Notes: a model not told the origin generated them from the sequence alone. A stretch of DNA of 64,000 bases from Shewanella benthica (GCA_023284085.1 JAKVHY010000021.1:46285-110284); one strand, 5' to 3'; numbered from the stretch's first letter, positions 43,154 through 53,914 are shown. Numbers and translations are program-made.

Positions 43154-45103
43154 CTATTGTCGTGAACTAGGTCCTATATGCTTATCTAGAAAAACTTCCA
43201 GGCGCTTAAACAGCTTCACATTGTTTTCATACTTTGCAAACCCATGACCCTCTTTAGGCTCCACCATGGATTCATAGGGGTAATTAAGCTCATCTAACCG
43301 TTCAGTTAGTGCATCATACTGCTCAATGGGAACACGCACATCTTCGCCACCATGAACGATAAAGAGTGCGGCTTTCAGTTTTTCAAGATGATTAATCGGG
43401 GAGCGCTCTATCAAGAATTTATCATCATTATAGCCCCATGCTTCATTCAGGAAATTTTTGCCATATCGGCTTTTGGGGATATCTGAGTACTTATGTAATT
43501 TAATATCATAGACCCCAGCGTAAGGGATAGCGCATTGATAAAGATCTGGCTCTTTTACCACTCCCATTAACGCGGCGTAACCCCCGTAGCTTGCGCCAAA
43601 GATGCAGATCCGCTCTTTATCCGCATAGCCTTGTGCTATGGCCCAAAGCGTGGCGTCGGTTATATCGTCCTGCATCTCGGCGCCCATCTGGCGATATGCA
43701 TCGTATTGAAAGCTATGTCCATAACCACCTGAGCCACGATAGTTTACCTGTAAAACCCCATAGCCACGGCTAGCGAGAAACTGATTCCTGCTGTTGAACT
43801 TCCAGTAATCTCTAACGCCATAGGGGCCACCATGTATGCTAAGTACGAGAGGCAGATTTTTAGACTTTCCTTTGGGCAGAGTGAGGTAGCCATGGATCTC
43901 GAGTCCATCTCTGGCTGTGAATTTAATCGGTGTAACCTCACTCATTAGATTTTTATCTAGCCAAGGCCTGCTAGAAAATAACGGCTTTATCTTATTTGTA
44001 TGAGTATCAAACAGATAAAAGTCGCCAGAGTTAATGTCATTAAGGGCATGAATAACAGCAAAATGTCCATCTCTGCTGTATTCGATGATTAGATCATTAT
44101 CTGGCAGTAGATCTTGTAAGCTAGCAAACCTTTGCGCTTCGCCGCGGCTATGATCAAAGAATGTCGTACTTGGGTATCCTGCATCTTGCCTATAGCCTAT
44201 CGGAGTCTCTCTGTATTTACCTGAACCATAGATAAGATTCGTGGCTTCAAAGGGCTGCTCTGCAATTAGCGTGCTGTGTTTACTGGCTAAGTCGTACTCA
44301 TATAGCCCTTCAGGCCCAGTATCAGAGGCTGGTAGCCAGGTATAAATTCCCTTTCCATCAAGGGTAAAGCCAATGGGCTCCATACCCGCTGACTTGTTTG
44401 AGTGTTGATCCAATTTGTGCCAATCACCTCCCTCCTCAAGGCGGTAAAAGCTTTCTTGAACATCGTCATTCGTCACGCCGACGGTTAAGCGGATATCGCC
44501 CTCACTATCGGTATACATCCTGCTGTAGTGAGCGGGACTACGGGTGACTTTTCTTCTTTTTCCTGAGTAAACATTGAGTTTATAAGCGGTAGGGTAAGCG
44601 CCTGTTGAGCTGTCTTGAATCAATATGTGTTTTTTATCTTTATCTAATGTATCGATAATTCTAAAAGGGCGGCTGTGCCCTACGAGTGAGTTTTTTAACA
44701 GGCCTAAGTCTTTTTTCTTACTGCCATCGGCATTAGACGCGAAGTATTCTCCAGTATGAAAGGGGGTGTCGAATTGCCCTTTATTAATCACTAGGCTGGC
44801 GATAAATCGCTCATCGTTGACCCACACGAGTCGTCCGATCTCAGTTTGGCCTGAAAATCGAGAGGATCGCCATTCAAATGGGGCTGTGAAAGGCTTCATA
44901 TTCGCAGTGGTAAAAATATAGACCTTAGCTTCCTCTTCGGTATCGGCTATAACAGCCAGATACTTTCCGGTAGGCGATAGGTGAGCGGATTTAATATCTC
45001 GATATTTAAGAAATGACTCTACAGATATGTCGGCAGCAGTTTTGGCAAAAGAGGATGTGAGCCCGATACAGCTAATGAGTAGGGCAATGAACAGCTTGTA
45101 CAT
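43154..45103 (-). CDS. S9-family prolyl oligopeptidase-like peptidase, exported
   Basis: A 649-residue periplasmic serine peptidase: signal peptide cut after SFA, a seven-bladed propeller-like N-terminal part, and the S9 catalytic domain with Ser in GASYGGYAALMG, Asp in HGGEDVRVP and His in PKEGHGFAK. Typical of S9C acylaminoacyl/dipeptidyl peptidases that trim peptides in marine Gammaproteobacteria. Separate transcription unit. Confidence 0.9.
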   Translation of the reverse strand: MYKLFIALLISCIGLTSSFAKTAADISVESFLKYRDIKSAHLSPTGKYLAVIADTEEEAKVYIFTTANMKPFTAPFEWRSSRFSGQTEIGRLVWVNDERFIASLVINKGQFDTPFHTGEYFASNADGSKKKDLGLLKNSLVGHSRPFRIIDTLDKDKKHILIQDSSTGAYPTAYKLNVYSGKRRKVTRSPAHYSRMYTDSEGDIRLTVGVTNDDVQESFYRLEEGGDWHKLDQHSNKSAGMEPIGFTLDGKGIYTWLPASDTGPEGLYEYDLASKHSTLIAEQPFEATNLIYGSGKYRETPIGYRQDAGYPSTTFFDHSRGEAQRFASLQDLLPDNDLIIEYSRDGHFAVIHALNDINSGDFYLFDTHTNKIKPLFSSRPWLDKNLMSEVTPIKFTARDGLEIHGYLTLPKGKSKNLPLVLSIHGGPYGVRDYWKFNSRNQFLASRGYGVLQVNYRGSGGYGHSFQYDAYRQMGAEMQDDITDATLWAIAQGYADKERICIFGASYGGYAALMGVVKEPDLYQCAIPYAGVYDIKLHKYSDIPKSRYGKNFLNEAWGYNDDKFLIERSPINHLEKLKAALFIVHGGEDVRVPIEQYDALTERLDELNYPYESMVEPKEGHGFAKYENNVKLFKRLEVFLDKHIGPSSRQ

Positions 45104-45206
45104 CTACTATTTCCTTATAATAAACGTGGGTAAATCTTAAGTTGAGAGCATATTTGTGGGACTGATAGGGGCCGCACAATATGCTCTCAAAACATCTTAG
45201 TTATGG

Positions 45207-46370
45207 TTAACTTATGAGCTGATGACGGAAGACTTTTTCATTCATCTTATCTAGCTCATTAAGCCACTTAGTCACAGTCTTCTCATCGTGTGGAGCCGGA
45301 GAGACACCGATAGCCAGCTCACCGGCGACTAGTGACTCGATGGCGATAGCCACTGTGAGAGAAACCAGACGGGCCATGGCCGAGCCACGCTCGTCCCCGG
45401 CTTCATCTACGCCGTAGCTCGAGTGCCAGAGTGTTTGCTCGCCTTGTGGATCTTTGACCTCTAACTCAACCGATAGCACCACGCGGTCGGCTTCACCCTT
45501 GTCGTATTGATGCTTGTCCCAGAGTCCATCACTGAGCTCGGCTAAACGGGCCAGTCCCGCATCACCGACAGCATTGTCAACTTCGGTAAACAGCTCACTC
45601 CAGGCGTCAGACCAGCCGTTGAGGCGCAGGGTGCCGCGAACAAATTCCTGAATGTTCCAGTCGCTGGCAAAACCATATTGCTGCTGGAAAGGGATAGAGT
45701 CTCGGTTTGGATAGGCCTGGAAGGTTTCCAGGCTGGCATCGCTCATGCGCATATCGAAATCTGACAGGGCCAGCCAAGGTTTCTCGGTACGCTTAACTTC
45801 GCCGTCTTGGGTCCATTGCGCCGGAGACTTGAGGGCTTTTAGTACTCCCAGTGGTGACCAGGAGAACTTATATCTAAAATCGTTGGCGACCTTAGGGAAG
45901 CCGCCGCAGTATGAGCGGAAGCTATGCTGGTTTTGCTTGTCGAATTTATCCGATGCCTGATATTCGGCGATCAAGGCGTGGGCCAGCAGGTGATCTAGCC
46001 CGGGATCTAGCCCCACTTCGTTGACGAAGCTGAGGTTTAGGCTCTTGGCCTTATCATGCAAGGCCTGCATTTCCGGTGACACATAGCTGCTGGAGACGAA
46101 ATGGGCTTTGAGCCCAAGACATAACTCGGCAACCTGCAGATGCAAGGTGGCTGGCAACATGGAGATCACCAGATCGCCTGGGTTAACTTCGGCTTCCAGA
46201 GCAAGCCAATCTAACTGCTTGGTAGGGACCTTAATGCCTAAGCTGGCAACCGCTTGCTCGGCCTTAGCTAAGGTGCGGTTCCAGAGGATCAGCTGTTGAC
46301 CCGATTGTGCGACCTTGCGTATTCCCGGCAGTGACGAGAGCCCTGCACCTAACCAATGAACTGTTTGCAT
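45207..46370 (-). CDS. Saccharopine dehydrogenase, glutamate-forming type (LYS9-like)
   Basis: A 387-residue NAD(P) enzyme: N-terminal Rossmann fold (WLGAGLSSLPG), NEVGLDPGLDHLLA and YCGGFPK motifs of saccharopine reductase. The reaction interconverts saccharopine with 2-aminoadipate 6-semialdehyde plus glutamate. It is 24 bp downstream of the other half of the pathway, so the two form a split lysine-ketoglutarate reductase/saccharopine dehydrogenase pair, cytoplasmic. Confidence 0.87.
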   Translation of the reverse strand: MQTVHWLGAGLSSLPGIRKVAQSGQQLILWNRTLAKAEQAVASLGIKVPTKQLDWLALEAEVNPGDLVISMLPATLHLQVAELCLGLKAHFVSSSYVSPEMQALHDKAKSLNLSFVNEVGLDPGLDHLLAHALIAEYQASDKFDKQNQHSFRSYCGGFPKVANDFRYKFSWSPLGVLKALKSPAQWTQDGEVKRTEKPWLALSDFDMRMSDASLETFQAYPNRDSIPFQQQYGFASDWNIQEFVRGTLRLNGWSDAWSELFTEVDNAVGDAGLARLAELSDGLWDKHQYDKGEADRVVLSVELEVKDPQGEQTLWHSSYGVDEAGDERGSAMARLVSLTVAIAIESLVAGELAIGVSPAPHDEKTVTKWLNELDKMNEKVFRHQLIS

Positions 46371-46394
46371 GTTGATTATCTCTTAATTTAGTTG

Positions 46395-47501
46395 TTATAC
46401 CTGACTGAGTTTATCGGTAAATATTTGCTTGGCTTTTTGCCACACGCCTCGATTGAGATCGTCCAACTGCAGCAGATGTGGTAGCAGTTGTTGGCAGAAG
46501 TCTTCACTGCTCTCGACCGGCAGCAGCGAAGGTAAATGGTCTATGGCGATCAAGTCGACGGGATTATCCCCCTCTATGATACGCAGGCACGGCTTATCAA
46601 ATGTGGTACAGCTTGAGTAGATAGGCAAGGGATTGTATGTGCCGTATGGATCGCAGCTGACATCACAGATAATGCTCAGGCGTCGTGGTTCTATGCCGTT
46701 GGTCTCGAGCATGGGCAAGGTAATAAACGGCGGCAGGGCTTCTTGTACGAACACGCAGTTGACCAGCACATCAAAATCTAGGATGGCTTCGAAGGGGCCG
46801 CCTATTTTAGTTTCCGCCATGTCCCACTCGGTAACCTCAGCGCCTACGCTCTTGGCCATCTCCACGGCGCCGCGTCCGCTTCGGCCCTTAGCGCCAATCA
46901 CTAATACCTTAGGTGGTCGTGTTAGCGGGCTCAGTGACCTGGCCACATCATCGACCAGTGCCTGTTTGCTTGGCATCGAAGTTAACTGGTCCAATACTGG
47001 CTGGTCTGCCTGTGCTGTGGAATCTAGCTGAATGAGCTGCTGACGCTTGCCGAATGCCTTGAGCGCCACGGCGGCGCCGGCATATCCTGCCCAGTAGCCG
47101 AAGGCGGCCACACGGCGATTATTGTCATCCACCAGGTACTCGAGATCGTATAGCTCGCCTTCGCCCGTCTTGAAGCGGCGCAGCACATCTTGCCAACCTT
47201 GCTGCTCTTTATACACATGAGCGAAATGAATATGACGATGAACCAGGGGCCAATTATCTTCACTGAGCTCCTTGAGGCCCAAGATGATGGTGTCTTTCGG
47301 GGCTTGTTGCCAGCTATGGGCCGGCACTATGTCGCAACCTATCCCTTGGTATTCTTGGGCAGGGATGGCACTTAAGGGAGACTCTTCGACAGTGATCTTG
47401 AACCCTGCCTGCAAGAGTTTCCGGGCGACATCGGGTGTCAGGGCAATGCGTTCCTCTAAGGGTTTAGATTCCGCGCGTAACCAAATATGGGCTTTTGTCA
47501 T
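46395..47501 (-). CDS. Saccharopine dehydrogenase, lysine-forming type (LYS1-like)
   Basis: A 368-residue alanine dehydrogenase/transhydrogenase-fold enzyme: ESKPLEERIALTPDVARKLL at the N-terminus, HIHFAHVYKEQQGW, and the nucleotide loop VIGAKGRSGRGAVEMA. Interconverts lysine plus 2-oxoglutarate with saccharopine. First gene of the two-gene operon, divergent from the kinase-phospholyase fusion gene, with which it shares the control region 47502-47633. Confidence 0.88.
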   Translation of the reverse strand: MTKAHIWLRAESKPLEERIALTPDVARKLLQAGFKITVEESPLSAIPAQEYQGIGCDIVPAHSWQQAPKDTIILGLKELSEDNWPLVHRHIHFAHVYKEQQGWQDVLRRFKTGEGELYDLEYLVDDNNRRVAAFGYWAGYAGAAVALKAFGKRQQLIQLDSTAQADQPVLDQLTSMPSKQALVDDVARSLSPLTRPPKVLVIGAKGRSGRGAVEMAKSVGAEVTEWDMAETKIGGPFEAILDFDVLVNCVFVQEALPPFITLPMLETNGIEPRRLSIICDVSCDPYGTYNPLPIYSSCTTFDKPCLRIIEGDNPVDLIAIDHLPSLLPVESSEDFCQQLLPHLLQLDDLNRGVWQKAKQIFTDKLSQV

Positions 47502-47547
47502 ACCGCAAGCTCTCCTGCAAGTCTCTCGTTAGAGACTACTCGATAAA

Positions 47548-47576
47548 TTGCTATTGAAAAACAGTTAGTGTATACA
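47548..47576 (+). promoter_or_regulatory. Promoter candidate of the kinase-phospholyase gene
   Basis: TTGCTA (47548-47553), 17-bp spacer, TATACA (47571-47576), then about 58 bp to the ATG. Confidence 0.5.
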
Positions 47577-47633
47577 ATATCCCCATTTACACAAGATTAA
47601 CATCACAGCTTAAGTGAAGAAACCAGAGGCAGA

Positions 47634-50027
47634 ATGGCAATGCAAGAGTTGAAAACTAAGGTCGTTGAATATTCACCATCCACAGTGAAGGCGTTGGTAC
47701 TGGAACATTTCCACATAACGGCAGAGGTTAAATCATTGCCCGGTTACGTGGATCTCAATTTTCTGCTTACGGATACACTGGGGAAACGATTTATCCTCAA
47801 GATTGCCAATGCGGATGAGCCATTGGCCGAGTTGGATATGCAAAACTCTGTGATGAATTATCTTAACGGCCAAGACTTGCGGCCTTATTTGTTACCTGAG
47901 GTGATCAAAAACCTGGCAGGTAATGAGATCACGCCTTTGCAGGACAAGTATGGCAGGCCGAGACCCATGCGTCTGCTTCGCTATGTGCCCGGCGTTTTTT
48001 ACTGTGACCATAAGGCGCTGTCTGGTCATCATCATAGCCAACTCGGCAGCTTATTGGGCAGGCTAGACCTGAGTCTGCAAGGCTTTTCCCATAGCGCTGC
48101 CTCACGGCATTTCGACTGGGATCTCAAGCATGCGAAGGCTGTCATCGAATCTAAGGTGGGATTAATCTGCGATCAGAGCCAGCGCGAGCAGGTGCTAAAG
48201 ATTCTATCCGGGTTCGAACAGCAGGTTATTCCCTTTATGGCGGAACTGCCACAAGGGGTGATCCACAACGATGTGAATGACTATAACCTGTTACTCAGCA
48301 GCGCTAGCCCGGATGCTGAGGTGATAGGCTTGATCGATTTTGGTGACATGGTGCATAGCCATCAGATCAATGAGCTTGCCATCGCCTGCGCCTACGCCAT
48401 CTTAGGAGTTGACTCGCCACTGGCGATCATAGAGGCCATCACCTTGGCCTATCATCAGCAGCGGCCGCTTAATGGCGCCGAACTCTGGGTATTGCTGCCT
48501 CTTATTGCCGCGCGTTTAGCGGTCAGCGTGTGCAACTCCTGTGAAGCCATTTTATCCGAGCCAGATAATGAATACCTGTTGGTGACCGCTAAACCTGCCT
48601 GGGCAGCCATCAGTACCTTGCTTAAACTGGATGCTAAGACTGTTGGCTTCGGGCTGCAGCGCCTGTGTCTGACACCAAACGAAGGGGCAACACAGAGCGG
48701 GCCATTAGACCAAGGCGCCGATAACGCTGCATCTGCACGTCATAAAGATATTCTCAGCCAGAGAAGTGAACGCTTATTCAAGACCCTGAGTGTTTCTTAC
48801 CAGCAGGCGTTAATTATCGAGCGCGGCCAGGGACAGTTTCTGCTGGATGAAAACAATATCGCTTACTTAGATATGGTCAATAATGTCTGTCATGTGGGGC
48901 ACTGTCATCCATCTGTGGTCGCTGCGGGTCAGGCGCAGATGGCCAAACTCAACACCAATACCCGTTATCTCAATGACAATATTCTCGATTATAGCCAGAC
49001 CTTGCTGGACACCTTCCCCGAGTCACTTTCTGTGGTGATGTTCGTCAACTCAGGCAGCGAGGCTAACGAACTCGCCATGCGCTTGATGCGCTGCAAGACA
49101 CAATCCGCTGAGCTGCTGGTGGTCGATGGTGCCTATCACGGCAATACCAACAAGGCGATTGAGATCAGTCCCTACAAATTTAATGGTCCAGGGGGCGAAG
49201 GGGCGGCGGAGCATATCCATATCGTGCCAGTGCCCGATCCCTATCGCGGCCCGTATAAAGGTATGTCTGTTGAGACGGGCCTTGCCTATGCCGAGCCGGT
49301 ACAGCAGGCGATTCGTCAGTTACAGCGAGAGGGCAAACAGTTAGGCGGTTACATCTGTGAGTCTCTGCAGGGGGTTGGCGGCAACCTAGTCATGCCAAAC
49401 GGCTATCTTGGCGCCGTTTATCAAGCGGTGCGCGCCGCGGGTGGTGTCTGTATTGCCGATGAAGTGCAGGTGGGCTTTGGTCGTGTCGGCACTCATTGGT
49501 GGGGTTTTGAGACCCAAGGTGTGGTGCCGGATATTGTTACCTTAGGTAAGCCTATCGGTAACGGTCATCCCATGGCGGCTGTCGTCACCACTAAGGATAT
49601 TGCCGCTGCCTTCGTGACTGGTATGGAGTACTTCAATACCTTCGGTGGTAATCCTGTTTCATGTGCTATCGGCAAGGCGGTACTCGACACCATAGATGCT
49701 GAAAACCTGATGCAGAATGCCCGCGATACCGGCGATTATATGCGGATGCGTCTGGTCAAGTTACAAGAGAAGTTCGACATCATCGGCGACGTCAGGGGCC
49801 TAGGTTTATTTATCGGCGTGGAGCTAGTTAAAGATGCAAATTTGACTCCGGCGACCCAGGAGGCGCAAGCCTTAATCGAGTGGTTTAAGTCGCGCAATAT
49901 CTTGCTCAGTCTCGACGGTCCCTTCAATAATGTACTCAAGATTAAGCCGCCAATGGTTTTTAACAAAGATAATGTCGATTATTTTATCGAGCAGTTACTC
50001 CAGGGATTATCCCGAATAAATGCATAA
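47634..50027 (+). CDS. APH-type kinase fused to class III aminotransferase-fold phospholyase
   Basis: A 797-residue fusion. Residues about 1-335 are an aminoglycoside-phosphotransferase-type kinase (catalytic [11 protein letters not shown], then DFGD), about 375-797 a class III PLP enzyme ([30 protein letters not shown] Lys in [10 protein letters not shown]). Separate human homologues are hydroxylysine kinase and phosphohydroxylysine or phosphoethanolamine phospholyase (family knowledge), so the fusion could phosphorylate and then deaminate/dephosphorylate an amino alcohol. Next to saccharopine enzymes, hydroxylysine is the attractive substrate, giving 2-aminoadipate semialdehyde. Ethanolamine remains possible. 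Confidence 0.82.
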   Translation: MAMQELKTKVVEYSPSTVKALVLEHFHITAEVKSLPGYVDLNFLLTDTLGKRFILKIANADEPLAELDMQNSVMNYLNGQDLRPYLLPEVIKNLAGNEITPLQDKYGRPRPMRLLRYVPGVFYCDHKALSGHHHSQLGSLLGRLDLSLQGFSHSAASRHFDWDLKHAKAVIESKVGLICDQSQREQVLKILSGFEQQVIPFMAELPQGVIHNDVNDYNLLLSSASPDAEVIGLIDFGDMVHSHQINELAIACAYAILGVDSPLAIIEAITLAYHQQRPLNGAELWVLLPLIAARLAVSVCNSCEAILSEPDNEYLLVTAKPAWAAISTLLKLDAKTVGFGLQRLCLTPNEGATQSGPLDQGADNAASARHKDILSQRSERLFKTLSVSYQQALIIERGQGQFLLDENNIAYLDMVNNVCHVGHCHPSVVAAGQAQMAKLNTNTRYLNDNILDYSQTLLDTFPESLSVVMFVNSGSEANELAMRLMRCKTQSAELLVVDGAYHGNTNKAIEISPYKFNGPGGEGAAEHIHIVPVPDPYRGPYKGMSVETGLAYAEPVQQAIRQLQREGKQLGGYICESLQGVGGNLVMPNGYLGAVYQAVRAAGGVCIADEVQVGFGRVGTHWWGFETQGVVPDIVTLGKPIGNGHPMAAVVTTKDIAAAFVTGMEYFNTFGGNPVSCAIGKAVLDTIDAENLMQNARDTGDYMRMRLVKLQEKFDIIGDVRGLGLFIGVELVKDANLTPATQEAQALIEWFKSRNILLSLDGPFNNVLKIKPPMVFNKDNVDYFIEQLLQGLSRINA

Positions 50028-50242
50028 CTAGTAGGTATAGGTGCTCTGTATTGAATTTATAATGATTTTTTGTATGGATTCAGTCGTTGCGTCTAGTTGA
50101 GATTCAATATCAACTGTTATGTGATCTGGATCCGATTGTTAATTTTGTGTAAGGATGTTCGGCCGCGGTAATCAATAAGCCATCGGATGAATGGTATTTA
50201 CTGTTAGAGAAGCGCCGACACTAAAAAAGCAATAAGGAAGAT

Positions 50243-51781
50243 ATGATGCCCTCGAACCAAGCACCTTTAGACCAAGATCCAGATAATCAGAGCGAACAGT
50301 CCAAACAAGATGGTGGCCGGGTTAAGAAGCTGCCCAGCCTGTTCGATGCCCTCATTCCCATCTTTGCTCTGGTGCTTATGCTGGCGGCTGCCGTCTATCT
50401 GTATTCGTCTGATAGTTCTTACGGTGCAAACCAGATAGCCCTCATCATGGCCGCTTGTATCGCCCTGGTGATAGGGGTGAAGAATGGCTACAGCTGGAAG
50501 GAGATGGAAGCGGGGATCGTCAAGAGTGTCGGGGTGGCTACCGGCGCCCTGCTGATCCTATTTGCCGTGGGCTCACTGATTGGCACTTGGATACTCGCAG
50601 GTACTGTGCCGACCATGATCTATTACGGCATGTTGGTGCTCAACCCTGAATATTTCTATGCCGCATCCTGTCTCTTATGTGCCGTCGTTGCCTTGAGTAT
50701 AGGCAGCTCCTGGACAGTGGCAGGTACTCTGGGTATTGCTTTGGTTGGCGTTGCAGCCGCCATGGGATTAAGCGTGGAGATCACCGCCGGTGCCATCATC
50801 AGTGGTGCTTATTTTGGCGATAAGATGTCACCCATGTCCGATACCACTAACCTGGCACCTGCGGTAGCGGGAACCGATATTTTCAGTCATATTCGTCACA
50901 TGGTATGGACCACAGCGCCGAGTATCATCATCGCCATGATAGGCTTCTTGATTTTAGGTTTCACCAGTGAGCCCAGTGGCCAGGCTGGCAATCTGCAATT
51001 GACCATGGATCTGCTGCAAACTCAGTTTAATCCCGGCGTTCACCTGCTGTTACCTCTGCTGGTGGTATTAGTCTTGGCTTATAAGAAGATGCCGGCATTT
51101 CCCACCGTCATTCTCGGGACTATCGCGGGTGCGTGTTGCGCGGCTCTATTCCAGTTCGATGGCGTCATAGCGTTTGCCAATGATGATAGCTTGCCGCCGA
51201 TTGTGGCCATGGTTAAAGGGATCTGGACTGCCATGTTCGATGGCTATGTGGCCAACACGGGTGATGAAGTGCTCGATAGCCTGCTTAGCCGAGGCGGCAT
51301 GAGCACTATGATGAATACTGTGTGGTTAATCCTGTGTGCCATGGCGTTCGGCGGCATCATGGAGGTCACCGGCCTGCTTAAGCGTATCTTGCAGAGTATC
51401 CTTGGCCTAGTAACATCCAGCGGCAGTTTGATCATCACCACCCTGGCGACCTGTATCGGTGCCAACTTGATCACCGCTGATCAGTTTATCGCCATCATCT
51501 TGCCGGGTCGTATGTTGAAGGTGGAGTACACTAAACGTGGCCTTGCTGCGGTGAACTTGAGTCGGGCGCTGGAAGATTCGGCAACCATCACTAGCCCTCT
51601 CGTGCCATGGAATACCTGTGGTGCATACATGGCCAGCACATTAGGTGTCGCCACCATAGCCTACCTCCCATATGCCTTCTTTAACTTAGTTTGCCCCTTA
51701 GTGAGTGGCAGTTATGCCTACTTCAACTTCAAGATCGAGAAACTAGAAGATATGCCCGATCTCGAAGAGGCGGGTGCGTAA
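50243..51781 (+). CDS. NhaC-family Na+/H+ antiporter-type carrier
   Basis: A 512-residue polytopic inner-membrane protein with 11-12 hydrophobic segments and NhaC-family motifs: FAVGSLIGTW, GAYFGDKMSPMSDTTNLAP, and NLSRALEDSATITSPLVPWNTCG. Members are Na+/H+ antiporters or Na+-coupled amino-acid carriers; a lysine carrier subgroup (LysW) is known in this family. Position beside the lysine/hydroxylysine genes favours an amino-acid substrate, but no lysine riboswitch was recognised in the 215-bp leader. A hydrophilic Gln/Asp-rich N-terminus of about 30 residues precedes TM1. Confidence 0.83.
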   Translation: MMPSNQAPLDQDPDNQSEQSKQDGGRVKKLPSLFDALIPIFALVLMLAAAVYLYSSDSSYGANQIALIMAACIALVIGVKNGYSWKEMEAGIVKSVGVATGALLILFAVGSLIGTWILAGTVPTMIYYGMLVLNPEYFYAASCLLCAVVALSIGSSWTVAGTLGIALVGVAAAMGLSVEITAGAIISGAYFGDKMSPMSDTTNLAPAVAGTDIFSHIRHMVWTTAPSIIIAMIGFLILGFTSEPSGQAGNLQLTMDLLQTQFNPGVHLLLPLLVVLVLAYKKMPAFPTVILGTIAGACCAALFQFDGVIAFANDDSLPPIVAMVKGIWTAMFDGYVANTGDEVLDSLLSRGGMSTMMNTVWLILCAMAFGGIMEVTGLLKRILQSILGLVTSSGSLIITTLATCIGANLITADQFIAIILPGRMLKVEYTKRGLAAVNLSRALEDSATITSPLVPWNTCGAYMASTLGVATIAYLPYAFFNLVCPLVSGSYAYFNFKIEKLEDMPDLEEAGA

Positions 51782-51787
51782 GAGAAG

Positions 51788-51835
51788 GTTCCTAGTTCCT
51801 AGTTCCTAGTTCCTAGAAATCTAGGAACTAGGAAC
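51788..51835. terminator. Heptamer-repeat hairpin terminator
   Basis: Four tandem GTTCCTA units, the last two of which (51802-51816) pair perfectly over 15 bp with 51821-51835 around an AAAT loop. Lies between the convergent carrier and S9 peptidase genes. Confidence 0.75.
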
Positions 51836-51844
51836 TTACGGTTA

Positions 51845-53914
51845 TTATAAGCGACTCACATCAACCTTGAGCGTATCCAGGTGAGTGGCTAGGCTTGGAG
51901 TGACGGCTTTATCCACTCGTCCGCCTAAGTGCTCACCGAAGAACTGTTCCATGGCGACGATATAGGCCAGCTTATTGTCGCGCTTCCTAAATCCATGGCC
52001 TTCATCTTTTGCCAGAATATACTCTACTGGCAAGCCCTGCTTATACATCACCCGCGCGATATTATCGGACTCAAGCTGGGTGACTCTAGGGTCATTCGCA
52101 CCTTGCACTAACATGAGTGGCGCCTTGATGCGGTCGACGAACTTGATTGGCGAACGAGCCAGCATATCTTGTCTGTCGGCTGCTATTTCCGGGTCGCCTA
52201 CCGCGCTATAAAATTGCCCAAGGTAAGGGCGAAAATGTGGCGGGAATGACTCGAGTAAAGTGATAAGACTCGAAGGCCCGACGTATGAGATCACCGCCTG
52301 ATAAAGATCCGGTGTAAAGGTCGCGCCAGCAAGCGCGGCGTAGCCACCGTAGGATGCGCCCATGATGCCTAATCTTTGCTTATCGGCAATGCCTTGGTCG
52401 ATAAGGAAGTGTGCACCATCGGTAAGATCATCTTGCATGCTGCCAGTGCCCCAGTTCTTATTACCTAAGTTGAGGAAACGTTTACCGAAGCCGGTGGAAG
52501 CGCGAAAATTTGGCTGGAGTACGGCGTAACCTCGGTTCGCTAATAACTGAGCGATAGGGTTGAAATAGCCTGAACTTAAGGTCCAGTAGTCACGGGACCA
52601 GGGGCCACCATGAGGCAGTATGATAGTGGGCAGATTCTTGCTCTGATCCTTAGGTAGAGTCAGGTAGGCTTGTATGTTGACCCCATCGCGAGCCTGATAG
52701 GTGATGGATTGACGTTTCGAGAGTAGCTCAGGGTTAATCGATGCCTCTTGTTCGAGTAACAGGCTCACCAGTCCTGTTTTGGCATTAAAGCGATAGTCGC
52801 TACCCATATCGACATCGCTGGCGACATGTATCTGCCACAGACCGGTTTTCTCGTTTCTATCTGTGATGGTTATTTCCACATCTTGAGTGAAGTGGTCGTT
52901 AATCTTTTGCCAGTTGCCGGCAAAGGTATCATCCAGCGGGTAGGTACGTAAACGACCGCCATAATAGGAGACCGCAAGTGGCGCGCCTTCATCGTTAAAG
53001 AGCACATCATAGACATCAGATTCATCCTGGGGATCTTGATGCAGGGTGACAATTTCACCTGTGATCATATTGAGGCGTAGCAGTTGCAGCTTGTCTCGAC
53101 CTTGAATGTTGGCACGCAGATAGGCCAAGTTATTATCTTCATCAAAGCTAAGAATATCTATGTCTTCACCAAACTGGGTCTTGATCAGGCTAGTCCATTT
53201 GCCATCAATTTTGGCGTAGAGATCGGAGGTATTGTCAGGGTTGCTGCTGGTGCCGAGTACCGGCACGCCTCGTTGGTTTGTCTCTATGGAAGAGAAGCCA
53301 TAGGTGTTAGAAAAAATATTGGTTATTTTTGCGGAATCGATATTCAGGCGAAATAGATCCATCTGCTGAGGATTATCTTGATTCGACATGACCACCAAGG
53401 TGCTTGGCTTATCTTTTGGCTGTTTGAGCAAGTCGTATCTGATGTCTATATTGCTGGTGAGCGCAGTGATGTTCGGCACAGGCTTAGGCTGACTCGTATC
53501 CAGAGAGAGTTTATAGATCTGCGTGTTTTCATTGCCGCCGGTATCTTTAAGAAAGAAGATCTCATCGCCTTGGCGTGACCAACGGAAGCTGTTAATCGGA
53601 TCCTTTGAGGTGGTAATAGGCAAGGCAGTATCTAAATCTGCACCAGCAGCCATCAGATAGATGTTTTTCGCGCCTTGATACTCTTTGAAAAAGGCCAACC
53701 ACTTTCCGTCACTGGAACTCTTGAGTCCACTGATCCCTTGCTCGTTGAAATAGGCTTCAACAGGCAGTAGTTGAACTTGCTGACTTTGATCTTGGTCGGC
53801 GACCTGAGCTGACAAGCTGGTTGGTGAAGGGGTCTGCGAGCAGCCTGTTATAAACAAGCTCGCGGCGAGCGCTGTCGAGAGTAGGCTAGGTAAAATCTTA
53901 TGTGTCTTCATCAT
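51845..53914 (-). CDS. S9-family prolyl oligopeptidase-like lipoprotein
   Basis: A 689-residue exported peptidase with a lipobox FITGC at residues 20-24, so probably lipid-anchored. Propeller-like N-terminal domain with repeated blades, catalytic Ser in GASYGGYAALAG, Asp in QGANDPRV and His in EGHGFRK. Paralogue in kind of 43154-45103 but only moderately similar. Likely peptide nutrition. Ribosome site AGAGGA before two adjacent ATG codons. Confidence 0.9.
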   Translation of the reverse strand: MMKTHKILPSLLSTALAASLFITGCSQTPSPTSLSAQVADQDQSQQVQLLPVEAYFNEQGISGLKSSSDGKWLAFFKEYQGAKNIYLMAAGADLDTALPITTSKDPINSFRWSRQGDEIFFLKDTGGNENTQIYKLSLDTSQPKPVPNITALTSNIDIRYDLLKQPKDKPSTLVVMSNQDNPQQMDLFRLNIDSAKITNIFSNTYGFSSIETNQRGVPVLGTSSNPDNTSDLYAKIDGKWTSLIKTQFGEDIDILSFDEDNNLAYLRANIQGRDKLQLLRLNMITGEIVTLHQDPQDESDVYDVLFNDEGAPLAVSYYGGRLRTYPLDDTFAGNWQKINDHFTQDVEITITDRNEKTGLWQIHVASDVDMGSDYRFNAKTGLVSLLLEQEASINPELLSKRQSITYQARDGVNIQAYLTLPKDQSKNLPTIILPHGGPWSRDYWTLSSGYFNPIAQLLANRGYAVLQPNFRASTGFGKRFLNLGNKNWGTGSMQDDLTDGAHFLIDQGIADKQRLGIMGASYGGYAALAGATFTPDLYQAVISYVGPSSLITLLESFPPHFRPYLGQFYSAVGDPEIAADRQDMLARSPIKFVDRIKAPLMLVQGANDPRVTQLESDNIARVMYKQGLPVEYILAKDEGHGFRKRDNKLAYIVAMEQFFGEHLGGRVDKAVTPSLATHLDTLKVDVSRL

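Noticed and set aside
50028..50242. Lysine riboswitch before the NhaC-type carrier
   Set aside because: The leader is long enough, but I could not find the conserved core segments or a matching terminator; a covariance search would decide.
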